Positions 15,200 through 23,687 of a DNA stretch of 34,344 nucleotides are shown here, piece after piece; the stretch's first letter is position 1, and every line of letters begins with the position of its first letter. The DNA comes from Bryobacteraceae bacterium. GTDB taxonomy: Bacteria; Acidobacteriota; Terriglobia; Bryobacterales; Bryobacteraceae. The notes under the pieces are model-generated. The model made no database searches and was not told the origin of the DNA. It saw only the letters and a list, made by a program, of their open reading frames with translations. Location: positions 1 through 34,344 of the forward strand of contig JAICIH010000016.1 in NCBI GenBank assembly GCA_025924475.1, read 5' to 3'. The translations under genes and the position numbers were made by a program.

Positions 15200-17553
15200 T
15201 GAGAACTCCTCATTTGAAATGGCATACTGTTGACAATTCCAAGAATTAAAGATGAGAATCGGTAATCGTCGTTGGCGGAATCGCGAACGATTTTTCGCAC
15301 CGACGGCTCATCGAAGGACTCGACTCCACGGCCCAAAGCATACGTGAGCAGCTTCTCCGTCAGCGTGGAAACGAAGATCTCGGGCCGGTGAAGCAATGCC
15401 TTCTGTAGCGCGGCGCCTCCCACAAATTTCGTTCCATCGGGCAAATTGCCCGATGCGTCTACAGCGGCGCCTGCGTCGGTGGTCCGCCACCGTCCAATTG
15501 CATCGTAGTTCTCCAGCGAAAATCCCACCGGGTCCATGAGGTTATGGCAACTCGCGCACACGGCATTGGCGCGATGTTGCGCCACGCGTTGTCTCATCGT
15601 GAGGACCTTCCCGTCGTCACTCTTTTCTTTCAGTGTCGGAACTTTCGGGGGAGGCGGCGATGGAGGCGTGCCAACAATATTGGTTAATACCCATTTCCCT
15701 CGAATCACGGGAGAGGTTCGCGTTGCAAATGAAGTAACGGTCAGTATGCTCCCTTCCTCGAGAAGCCCGCCGCGCATGCTATGCTCGTCCAAACTTACAC
15801 GACGGAACCGCGGCCCATAAACGTTCGGAATGCCGTAATGCTTTGCCAGCCGCTCATTCACGAAGGTGTAATTCGCGTTGAGCAGATCGAGAACGCTACA
15901 GTCTTCGCTCATGATACTCGCGAAGAACAACTCGGTTTCCTTCCTCATAGCCTGTCGCAAGTTGTCGTCGAAATCAGGAAATAAGCGCGGATCGGGGCTG
16001 ACAGCATCCAGATTCCGAAGATATAGCCACTGGCTGGCGAAATTAGTCACCAAGGCTTCCGATCGTTTGTCTCGAAGCATCCGCCGTACCTGCTTGTCGA
16101 GAACGCGGGCATCACTGAGTTTTCCCCGGCTCGCAAGATCTAACAATTCATCATCCGGAATGCTGCTCCACAAGAAGAACGACAGGCGTGAGGCAAGTTC
16201 GATGTCGCTCAGCCTCCGGACGGTTCCGGGCCTCTCGCCAGGCGCATTCTTCTCAATTCGGAAGAGAAACTCAGGGCTGACCAGAAGCGCCCGGAGGGCC
16301 ATCTCGATCCCCGCTTCAAAATCTGAGCCCGACCGGCCCTCACGATAAAACTTCATTGGCTTGGCGAGATCCGCCTGAGTGATTGGCCGCCGATAAGCAC
16401 GCCGCATCAATCCCGACAAGATTCGATGGGCGCATCCTTCTTCATCCGCTGGCTTTGCCGGATAGCAGGAGAATATCTTGCGGCGGCTTGGTGTGTCGCC
16501 AGGCCCGGAACTGTCATAGGGACCGGTGATCGTAATCGAGTAAAGAGCCGGTTGCAGCCGCGGATGCCGATCCATGTTGAAATGCGCGAGATACGGCTGG
16601 CGCTCTGTTTCAACAAGCGCAGCGGTTTTCTTCAGGAACGTGGCGCCGATGTTATGCGGCCCTGCCTTGACTGCGATGCGGATATGGAAGTCCCGATCCA
16701 CGCCTTCGTGAGATTCTCCTTTCGGTGGCGGCTTCACCACGAAAAGTGCGGCCCGGCTGCCGTCGATGGTCAGCTCGAGTTGATGCGTCCCGTATAGCCC
16801 TTCCACATGCTCGTTGCGATCCCGGGTAAGCCGAAGCCGGATTTCATAGCTGCCGTTCACCGGAAATATATAGGGCGACAGCGCTCCTCCACGTGTGCCG
16901 AAGGGCAGCCCTTCAAGACGGGATTCCTGAGTCAGATCTGGCGGAACCAGGATGGAGTCCCCAGTTGGAGATGCCACGGGGCTGCCGATCGCCAGGCGGC
17001 TGATCTTTTGGGCCGCTGTCAAGTACCTTTCCAGCAGGGACGGAGAGAGGGTTTCCACCGTGATGTTGTCAAAACCGTGGCTGCTCTCGTCTGCCGGTAG
17101 CAATGATGAGACGTCCACATCCACGGCCAATAGATCCCGCACTGCATTGTGGTACTCCGCCCGAGTAAGCCGCCGGAGCGCCGGAGTTCGGCCGGGATTC
17201 GGATTTCGTGCCGCAGCATCATCCAGCGACTCTTCGAGTGAAGCGACTACCGCGTCGTAAGTGGCCTCGTCCGGGCGCGGAAGCCCGAGCGGCGGCATGT
17301 GCCTGTGCTCAAGTTTCCGGACAACCTTTTCCCACGTCTCCGGGTTCTCGGCGGGTGTTTTAACCGAGGTGGGAGCGAGCGATAGCCCGCCTGTTTTCAG
17401 GCGGTCGTTATGACACCCGTAGCAGTAGCGGGTGATGACAGCCCGTTCCGGCGGGGTAGATTGCTCCGCAGCCGTCAAGCATGTGAGAGAAGCTAAAACC
17501 CAGATTCCTCGGGCGCACGAGCCGCCTCCTTTGAGTAGGGGGACAAGTTGCAT
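15196..17553 (-). CDS. DUF1592-type haem protein (planctomycete cytochrome c group)
   Basis: A 785-residue exported protein made of the DUF1587, DUF1595, DUF1592, DUF1588 and DUF1585 set. A signal sequence occupies residues 1-30. A first haem c motif CYGCH lies at residues 44-48, and a second, CASCH, at about residue 667, followed by NLMDPVGFSLENYDAIG, the normal DUF1588 ending. LRRLTRAEYHNAVRDLLAVD (DUF1587) begins at about residue 128. Two CxxCH sites imply two covalent haems and periplasmic electron transfer or oxidation, partner unknown. It is the first gene of the operon, with DUF1552 and ankyrin genes following. Its start faces the receptor gene across 167 bases that hold three 11-bp direct repeats. 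Confidence 0.93.
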   Translation of the reverse strand: MQLVPLLKGGGSCARGIWVLASLTCLTAAEQSTPPERAVITRYCYGCHNDRLKTGGLSLAPTSVKTPAENPETWEKVVRKLEHRHMPPLGLPRPDEATYDAVVASLEESLDDAAARNPNPGRTPALRRLTRAEYHNAVRDLLAVDVDVSSLLPADESSHGFDNITVETLSPSLLERYLTAAQKISRLAIGSPVASPTGDSILVPPDLTQESRLEGLPFGTRGGALSPYIFPVNGSYEIRLRLTRDRNEHVEGLYGTHQLELTIDGSRAALFVVKPPPKGESHEGVDRDFHIRIAVKAGPHNIGATFLKKTAALVETERQPYLAHFNMDRHPRLQPALYSITITGPYDSSGPGDTPSRRKIFSCYPAKPADEEGCAHRILSGLMRRAYRRPITQADLAKPMKFYREGRSGSDFEAGIEMALRALLVSPEFLFRIEKNAPGERPGTVRRLSDIELASRLSFFLWSSIPDDELLDLASRGKLSDARVLDKQVRRMLRDKRSEALVTNFASQWLYLRNLDAVSPDPRLFPDFDDNLRQAMRKETELFFASIMSEDCSVLDLLNANYTFVNERLAKHYGIPNVYGPRFRRVSLDEHSMRGGLLEEGSILTVTSFATRTSPVIRGKWVLTNIVGTPPSPPPPKVPTLKEKSDDGKVLTMRQRVAQHRANAVCASCHNLMDPVGFSLENYDAIGRWRTTDAGAAVDASGNLPDGTKFVGGAALQKALLHRPEIFVSTLTEKLLTYALGRGVESFDEPSVRKIVRDSANDDYRFSSLILGIVNSMPFQMRSSQ

Positions 17554-17604
17554 GGACTATTCTCGCCTGATTTTATGTGCCGAATGACGATATCGCAAGG
17601 TCGC

Positions 17605-17637
17605 GAACCGTCCCAGGACCGTTCACGAACCGTTCGC
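17605..17637. promoter_or_regulatory. Three direct repeats with 11-bp period in the divergent intergenic region
   Basis: GAACCGTCC (17605), GGACCGTTC (17616) and GAACCGTTC (17627), consensus GRACCGTYC, repeat with exactly 11 bases between starts, one helical turn. OmpR/PhoB-family regulators bind tandem sites of this period. It lies between the DUF1592 operon start (17553) and the receptor start (17721). The binding protein is unknown. Confidence 0.5.
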
Positions 17638-17720
17638 TATCGCGTCGGGCTGGAAACTCTTGCAGCGTGCGCGTATATTGATCCCACATACCGGCTGGGG
17701 TGCCGGGGAAACGGGGAATT

Positions 17721-20700
17721 ATGTATAGAAAATCCATCCGCGCGGCGTTCGCGCTGATGCTATTGTGGCCGGCTGCCCGGCTGCTATCACAGGTGACGAC
17801 GGCGACGGTCTACGCCACAGTTACAGATCCATCCGGCGCGGGGGTGCCCGGAGCCACGGTGACGCTGATCCATGAAGCCACGAATGCACAGCAGTCGCGG
17901 GCCGCGGATGCGGCAGGCGATGTGACATTCAACTTCTTGCAGATCGGCGCATATACCATTCGCGTGGAAGCGCAAGGGTTTAAGAAGTATGAGGCTAAGG
18001 GACTCCAACTCATGGCGGCTCAAACCCTTCGCCGGACGCTGCCGCTGGAACTCGGTTCAATCAGTGAGACCGTCAATGTGGAGACTTCCGCGCCTTTGGT
18101 CAGCACGGCATCGTCCGAGCAAGCGCAGACCTTTGAGCAAACGAAGGTAACCGAGCTGCCGCTCAGCAGGAGAAACGTGAGCAGCCTTCTTCGGGTCGCT
18201 CCCGGTGTCGACATAGGGTCGGGACGCAGTCCCAGGCTGAACGGTATTGGCGCCAGCGGGACCGGGATCAGTGTCGATGGTACGGATGCGAATTCCAATC
18301 CCGAGCAGCGCAGCATGTCCCAGTACGGAGCGCGCAACTACATAGATGTGATGAGCATCGATGCGATTCAAGAAGTGCAGTTAGCGCGCGGAATCCTTCC
18401 AGCCGAATATGGCGGTGTAGTAGGCGGGCAGGTAAACCTGATTTCAAAATCGGGGACGAACCAAATCCACGGGACCGTCTTCGAAAATTACCAATCTCAT
18501 GTTCTCAATGCGCGAAATCCTTTCGTTGCGGCCCGAACCCGGACCGGCGAGGAGATTCGAAAGCCCCGGATCGTCTTTAATCAGTTCGGCGCCAGTCTGG
18601 GCGGTCCAATTATCAAGGATCGTGTATTCGCCTTCGGTACTTACGAAGGGTACCGGGAGTCGGCATCCCGTCGAGTGAACGGCACTGTGCCGACCGCCGC
18701 ATATCGTAGCCAGATTCTGCAATCGGTTCCCTTTGAGGAAACCAGGATTCTTATGGGTGTACTCCCGGACCCAAACGTGCCGATTAACGCGGACTTAGGA
18801 CGATTCGAGGGCATCCGCAATGCTCTCAGCAGGGATAACCACTGGTTAGCGAAGGTGGATGCTCGCGTGGGTTCGTATAGCAGCCTGGCAGTGACCTATA
18901 CCAGGGGGCGTCCATTTGGGTTGGATCCCAGTTACTACGTGAATGGCGCTAACGATAGAACCTACGAGTACATGCAAGATCGCGTCTCGGCAAGCTTCAC
19001 TACAGGCGGCGCAAGCTGGATGTCTGAAACCCGCTTCGGCTGGAACTTTAACAACATGTCCCGCCTGGATAAATTCCTTACCCAAAAGGATCCAAACGGT
19101 GCTGCCGAACAGCTTCCATGGGATCGAAGCGTCCCACGGATTTCTATCTCGGGATCGTCGGGCTTCAGTGTCGGCGGCGCTGAAATCTGGGACATGAACG
19201 GCACTACGTACAGCATCGAGGAGAATATCTCGCGCCATGTTGGAAAGCACTCGTTCAAATTTGGTGGCCGTTATGGTTTGAATGGCGGTTTCCGTACCAA
19301 CCCAGAGAACCCGGCGTTCAGTTTTCAGAACAAAGCCGACTTTTTTGCCAATATACCGAGCTCCGTTGTGCCGTCGTTCGGATCGCCCCCCTACAGTTCC
19401 CGGATGATCGATTTCGGCTTCTTCGCACAGGACGACTGGCGGGCGACCGCGAATCTCACATTGAACATTGGGCTCCGCTACGATTTTTATGGGAAAAACG
19501 TGTCCAAGCCCACGACGGAAGTACCTGTCGGCTTTTATAATCTCAGGCCTCCGACGGATTGGCCTTCATTCAATTTTGGCCCGGCTAGAGACCCCAACGA
19601 TCCGTACAATAATGATGCGCTGAACTTGGGGCCGCGGTTCGGCTTCGCCTACAATATCGCGGGCAAGGGCAGCACAATCATTCGGGGAGGATTCGGCATA
19701 ATGTTCAGCCCGCAGATGCCGGGAGTCGTACGGCAGGCAGTCGCGAACCCGATTGTTCCGTTCCGGGTGACATTCACACTGGCCGAAGCCCGCGACTTAG
19801 GGCTGCAGTTTCCCAAATACAGCGCAGACCTGCGCCAGGTTGTAGAGAGCCAAGCGGCTACCACAGATCGGCGGTTTCCATTCTCAGCGATCAATCCGGG
19901 CTTGCAAAATCCCTACGCCATGCACTATCAGTTCAATATTCAGCACAGCCTAAGCCCGACACTTATGATGGAGACCAGCTACGTAGGCGTTCGCGGAGTC
20001 AAATTTATTCTGCATCGCCGCCCGAATCTGCCTGACCGGCTAACGGGAATCCGGCCGAATCCGGACCTCATTTTTGGAGGTTATTACGTCGATAATACGC
20101 AAAACACGGTTTATAACGCGTGGGAAACATCCTTACGTAAACGTTTTTCGCACGGAGTCTCATTCGATGCTCATTACACTTTTAGCAAGAGCCTTGGTGT
20201 AACCGGCGGCGATATCGGCGCGTACTACGGCTCCGACAACGACAGCAACGACATTCAGGAATTCTTCAACCCGCGAGCCGATCGCGGGCCGAATCCGGGA
20301 GACGCGACACACCGCATCGCGATGGACTGGGTCTACGATCTGCCCCAATTGTCCGGAGCGCATCGCCTGGTACGCCAGGCTTTCGGCGGCTGGGAGATCG
20401 GCGGCATCCTGACTGCACGGAGCGGGGAGCCTTTCACGGTAACGCAATCGTGTGCCTCGGCGTGGTATTGCCGTCCCGACTTCCTTGGCGGCGCAACTTC
20501 TTTTTCAGACTGGAAGGATCACTCCACTTCCCGTTGCACTGTCGGTGGACGCTGCACAATACAATATTTGGATCGTGCGGCTTTCGCGTTTGTGCCCATG
20601 GATTCCACGACTCGCATCGCAGTCCAACCCGGAACACTGGGCAAAGGCGCCTTGCGCGGGCCTGCATCCTGGGGTGTTGATCTGTCACTATCGAAGAATT

Positions 20701-20870
20701 TTAGTCTTGGCGAGAAGCTGAAGCTGCAGTTCCGCACGGACATGTTCAATGCGACCAACCACGTGAACTATAACGGGCCGAACACAAACCTCAACTCTTC
20801 CACCTTCGGTGAAATCAGCGGAGCCGGAGCGATGAGAGTCATTCAGTTGAATGCAAAATTGGTGTGGTAA
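17721..20870 (+). CDS. Carboxypeptidase-regulatory / TonB-dependent-receptor-like outer-membrane protein
   Basis: From the ATG at 17721 (preceded by GGGGA) the product has 1049 residues. A signal peptide (MYRKSIRAAFALMLLWPAARLLSQ) leads to a carboxypeptidase-regulatory-like beta-sandwich (about residues 25-115, VTDPSGAGVPGATVTLIHEAT...AQGFKKYEAKGLQL). Next comes a plug-like region (about 130-245, with SISETVNVETSAPLVSTAS and SIDAIQEVQLARG...EYGGVVGGQVNLISKSGTN), then a long barrel ending in MRVIQLNAKLVW with a terminal tryptophan. This Oar/acidobacterial receptor type probably imports large oligosaccharides or peptides, but I see no clear TonB box. It is divergent from the DUF1592 operon and convergent with the membrane-bound regulator gene, 7 bases away. 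An ATG at 17700 upstream is in frame but adds only polar residues before the signal. Confidence 0.92.
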   Translation: MYRKSIRAAFALMLLWPAARLLSQVTTATVYATVTDPSGAGVPGATVTLIHEATNAQQSRAADAAGDVTFNFLQIGAYTIRVEAQGFKKYEAKGLQLMAAQTLRRTLPLELGSISETVNVETSAPLVSTASSEQAQTFEQTKVTELPLSRRNVSSLLRVAPGVDIGSGRSPRLNGIGASGTGISVDGTDANSNPEQRSMSQYGARNYIDVMSIDAIQEVQLARGILPAEYGGVVGGQVNLISKSGTNQIHGTVFENYQSHVLNARNPFVAARTRTGEEIRKPRIVFNQFGASLGGPIIKDRVFAFGTYEGYRESASRRVNGTVPTAAYRSQILQSVPFEETRILMGVLPDPNVPINADLGRFEGIRNALSRDNHWLAKVDARVGSYSSLAVTYTRGRPFGLDPSYYVNGANDRTYEYMQDRVSASFTTGGASWMSETRFGWNFNNMSRLDKFLTQKDPNGAAEQLPWDRSVPRISISGSSGFSVGGAEIWDMNGTTYSIEENISRHVGKHSFKFGGRYGLNGGFRTNPENPAFSFQNKADFFANIPSSVVPSFGSPPYSSRMIDFGFFAQDDWRATANLTLNIGLRYDFYGKNVSKPTTEVPVGFYNLRPPTDWPSFNFGPARDPNDPYNNDALNLGPRFGFAYNIAGKGSTIIRGGFGIMFSPQMPGVVRQAVANPIVPFRVTFTLAEARDLGLQFPKYSADLRQVVESQAATTDRRFPFSAINPGLQNPYAMHYQFNIQHSLSPTLMMETSYVGVRGVKFILHRRPNLPDRLTGIRPNPDLIFGGYYVDNTQNTVYNAWETSLRKRFSHGVSFDAHYTFSKSLGVTGGDIGAYYGSDNDSNDIQEFFNPRADRGPNPGDATHRIAMDWVYDLPQLSGAHRLVRQAFGGWEIGGILTARSGEPFTVTQSCASAWYCRPDFLGGATSFSDWKDHSTSRCTVGGRCTIQYLDRAAFAFVPMDSTTRIAVQPGTLGKGALRGPASWGVDLSLSKNFSLGEKLKLQFRTDMFNATNHVNYNGPNTNLNSSTFGEISGAGAMRVIQLNAKLVW

Positions 20871-20877
20871 TTGCCAA

Positions 20878-22218
20878 TTATTGAAGTACTCTCAGGGCGA
20901 CCATATCAGCTCGAGTAGGAACCTTATCTCGAACTTCAGTGTGAAGAACAACCTGGAATTGCCAGCGCCCCCGATGGGATGGAGCGGCTTTCCGGAGCGC
21001 CGTGACCAGTTGTTGCACGGTGAAAGGGTCCGTCAAGAACTCGATCGCCGATTGCGTTCCTTCCGAGTTCAGGCCGTTCAATAGAAGTAACTCGTGCTCG
21101 TGATCGATGCCCTGCATCATCGAGATCAAGGCATAGTCTTCCGAAGGCTGATCTTTGCTTCGCGGAGAGAATTGATTCTGATATTCCCGGCGTTCGCCGC
21201 TTCGGGGAACGGTATCTACAATGCGGCGTGGTCGGTCTCCTTCTGTTGCGGCGAGTCGAAATGGAAGATATTTCAGGAGCGGGTCTAACCAGCGATTCGC
21301 CTCATCATGCCCAAGCAGTATGAGATTTTGAGAGCGAAAGTCTTTCCAGTTTAGAAACCGGGTTTGGGTAGCTTGGACCCGCACGCCAGATCGCGCGAAG
21401 AGGTTCGCAAGTGCAACGGCGCCGATTGCTTCTCCCATTTTGGCTTGTGAAATAGCGGGCGAAAGGTAGATAAACCCGCCCGGAGGAAGACCCAACGTCT
21501 CGCGAAGCTGTACTTCCTGCTCCGGTGTCACTAAAATTCGCCGTGGAAGAGAGTTAGGCGGGAGGTGCATTTGAAATTGTTTAACAACCGTAGTCACCGG
21601 ATTGCTGAAGCAGATAACAGCTCCGGCTGGCTTGGATAGCCACCCGCCCCACAATTCAGCCAACGCGCCTGTGGTGGCGCGGCTCGATCGATGTTCTTGC
21701 CGGGAGGCTCCGGACCACCAGCCTGCGCCAAAGGCAATCAGGATCAGTCCGATTCCGAAGCCCGCACGGCGCCAGAACTGTGTCGGTTTGGGCGCTGCAT
21801 GTTCTTGCAATGTTGCCGGAGGATCACTGGAGACGGCAACCGGATCGTTAAGACAAGCCCGCGAAAACACCGGAATATATCTTCCGACCGGAAGATCGAT
21901 TCGAATTGGGTCCCTGGCGCCGTCGCTGGCGTAATACTCCTGCAGTTTCTGTCTCAGCGAGTGCGCTTGTCGCCGGACTACGGCGTCCTCACCGGGCGAA
22001 TAATCGGTGCCCCGTCCAAACACCTCATACGCAATGAGAATCTCATTCAACTTGGACGATTCCCCTCGGAGGGTGGCTTCGCAGACGAAGCGGAGGAATC
22101 GCGATTGCCGGTCGGACCGGCGAAAGGCCGGTGTGCTTAAAACCACCTCCAGTTCCGCCCTGATTTCGTCCGGTAAAGGCGGCGCTAATACATTTGGATC
22201 CAAACTTTGCAATGACAT
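20878..22218 (-). CDS. Membrane-anchored DNA-binding-like regulator of unknown signal
   Basis: A 446-residue protein. The N-terminal 120 residues (SDRQSRFLRFVCEATLRG, LIAYEVFGRGTDYSPGEDAVVRRQAHSLRQKLQEYY, IRIDLPVGRYIPVF) match the helix-turn-helix-like domain that in acidobacteria and rhizobia precedes cyclase, TPR or TolB domains. A single membrane helix follows at about residues 148-170 (FGIGLILIAFGAGWWSGA). The C-terminal 270 residues, with NLILLGHDEANRWLDPLL and MMQGIDHEHELLLLNGLNSEG, are presumably outside the membrane and are of a type I have seen in acidobacteria but cannot name. It looks like a ToxR-style one-component regulator. Its neighbour, the outer-membrane receptor, is a plausible target. 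The upstream AAAGGGG gives a good ribosome-binding site. Confidence 0.8.
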   Translation of the reverse strand: MSLQSLDPNVLAPPLPDEIRAELEVVLSTPAFRRSDRQSRFLRFVCEATLRGESSKLNEILIAYEVFGRGTDYSPGEDAVVRRQAHSLRQKLQEYYASDGARDPIRIDLPVGRYIPVFSRACLNDPVAVSSDPPATLQEHAAPKPTQFWRRAGFGIGLILIAFGAGWWSGASRQEHRSSRATTGALAELWGGWLSKPAGAVICFSNPVTTVVKQFQMHLPPNSLPRRILVTPEQEVQLRETLGLPPGGFIYLSPAISQAKMGEAIGAVALANLFARSGVRVQATQTRFLNWKDFRSQNLILLGHDEANRWLDPLLKYLPFRLAATEGDRPRRIVDTVPRSGERREYQNQFSPRSKDQPSEDYALISMMQGIDHEHELLLLNGLNSEGTQSAIEFLTDPFTVQQLVTALRKAAPSHRGRWQFQVVLHTEVRDKVPTRADMVALRVLQ

Positions 22219-22283
22219 CCCGGCCCCTTTACCCGTTTGGATCTACGATATCAATTTCTACACGTGTACATGCCGCGTCGAAA

Positions 22284-23405
22284 TCACCGCCCCAGCGGAA
22301 GCTTCACCGTTTTCCCCGTCTCCGCCGACTGGCGCGCCGCATCCAGAATCTCACTCACCGTAATATTCGTCTTGAGCGACGACAATCCGTCCTCTTCAGT
22401 AATTTCGCCGCGAGTCACCGCCGCCAGATAATGCAGCGGGTCATCGTAAGGCGCTGCCGGACGCTCTGCATCCGTCACCTTGCCCTCGCGCTCGCCCGCG
22501 CGGCGAACATCCACTTTGTCAGAACCGATCGTGCGCACGTGCCCCGTTCGCCCATACACATCCATATCCTTCACATTAAACGGCCAGTTCCAGGAGGCTT
22601 GCAGAATTGCAACTGAATTTTTGTACGTAAGCAACACATCCGCCTCATCATCGACTTTCGGATACACGTCGGGTTGAATTTGCCTGGTAATCGCCGTAAC
22701 TGCAATCGGCCGCTCGCCCTTCATGAGCCAGGTCATCAGATCCGCCCCATAGCATCCGAAATCGTACAGCGCGCCGGCGCCGTTCAGCTTCGGGTCCGTG
22801 AGCCAGGCGAAAAACTCCGGCGACACATGAATCGCTTTGGGTCCGCTATGGCCGTCCCGGACCACGCACTTCAACAAAGGCCCGAGCGCGCCCTGTTCGA
22901 GCAAATCGTGCGCCGCTTTGTTGCTTCCGTACCATGTCGTCTCGTAATCCACCAGCACATGAATCTTGCCGCGATCCGCGGCTGCTTTCATCGCGAGCGC
23001 ATCTTTGTAGCTCACGGCCAGCGGTTTTTCCATCATGGCGTGAATGTGGAACTTCGCGCACTCCTCCACCGCTTCCGTATGGCCGGCAGTCGGTGTAAAG
23101 ATCAGCGCCGCATCCGGATGCGCCCCCGAAGCGAGCTCCTCAACGCTCCTATAATGCATGCTCGCCGGCCAATGAAAGCGCCCGGCGTATTTATCGAACA
23201 GCGCTTGGTCGCTCTCCACGATACCGACGACCTGCACATCCGGCCGATGCGATGCTCCGCCTGCCGGGGTAAGCGCTCCTCCATTGAGAAATCCGGAGAC
23301 ATGACCATGTTCCAAGCCGATGATCCCGACCCGCAGAGGCGCCGCTACAGAAAAAGCTGTTGCAGCGGCTAACAACGCTAACGCAAAGATAGAATCCTTG
23401 ATCAC
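22284..23405 (-). CDS. Exported Gfo/Idh/MocA-family oxidoreductase
   Basis: A 373-residue protein. A Sec-like signal peptide (MIKDSIFALALLAAATAFSVAA) directly precedes the Rossmann strand LRVGIIGLEHGH, in which the usual GxGxxG is changed to GLEHGH. EKPLA at about residue 130 is the conserved Gfo/Idh/MocA lysine-proline motif, and the C-terminal substrate domain includes LYDFGCYGADLMTWLM, where D and H/C residues normally shape the active site. Members use NAD(P) to oxidise or reduce sugars and inositols; export of such a protein is common in acidobacteria, perhaps with tightly bound cofactor. The substrate is unknown. A promoter-like CATAAT element and a perfect palindrome lie just upstream. 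It stands alone. Confidence 0.9.
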   Translation of the reverse strand: MIKDSIFALALLAAATAFSVAAPLRVGIIGLEHGHVSGFLNGGALTPAGGASHRPDVQVVGIVESDQALFDKYAGRFHWPASMHYRSVEELASGAHPDAALIFTPTAGHTEAVEECAKFHIHAMMEKPLAVSYKDALAMKAAADRGKIHVLVDYETTWYGSNKAAHDLLEQGALGPLLKCVVRDGHSGPKAIHVSPEFFAWLTDPKLNGAGALYDFGCYGADLMTWLMKGERPIAVTAITRQIQPDVYPKVDDEADVLLTYKNSVAILQASWNWPFNVKDMDVYGRTGHVRTIGSDKVDVRRAGEREGKVTDAERPAAPYDDPLHYLAAVTRGEITEEDGLSSLKTNITVSEILDAARQSAETGKTVKLPLGR

Positions 23406-23413
23406 AGCTTTCT

Positions 23414-23442
23414 ATTATGATCTGGACCATTGACTTAAGTCA
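23414..23442 (-). promoter_or_regulatory. Promoter-like element with a perfect palindrome before the Gfo/Idh/MocA gene
   Basis: On the minus strand CATAAT (complement of 23414-23419) lies 18 bases from CTGACT (the -35 part). The latter overlaps the 12-base perfect palindrome TGACTTAAGTCA at 23431-23442, a good repressor site. The -10 is strong and the -35 moderate. The regulator is unknown. Confidence 0.4.
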
Positions 23443-23572
23443 GTTGAGTAGTCGGGAACCGGAGCCGCATCCCAATTTCGCAGAATGCTGAAACCGAGCC
23501 AGGGAGCGTCAGCGACCCCAGAATGAAACCGGCGACTCATTGCGGCACTGAATTGATTGCGGCACGACTGCT

Positions 23573-23639
23573 TTGTGGGGCGGGCTGGTAGCCCGCGGCG
23601 GGTTGGCAACCCGCCAAAAAGAATGCCGCTGGAGAACTG
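23573..23639. repeat. Twin-hairpin dispersed repeat, copy B
   Basis: TTGTGGGG then stem 1 GCGGGCT-GGT-AGCCCGC (23580-23596) and stem 2 GGCGGGTT-GGC-AACCCGCC (23597-23615), then a tail with ATGCCGCTGGAG as in copy A. Compared with copy A, stem positions change in pairs and remain complementary. It lies in the 282-base gap between the oxidoreductase and GNAT genes. Confidence 0.8.
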
Positions 23640-23687
23640 CAAACGTTGTGAAATGAATAAAGTCGACCCTACGGCATACTGAAATTA

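Noticed and set aside
22196..22260. A weak promoter (TTGATA-N17-TAAAGG) before the membrane-anchored regulator gene
   Set aside because: The -10 part matches consensus at only half its positions, so it was not listed as a feature.
22259..22268. The palindrome TACACGTGTA between the oxidoreductase and regulator genes
   Set aside because: A 10-base palindrome is expected by chance in a window of this size, and no second copy or promoter context supports it.
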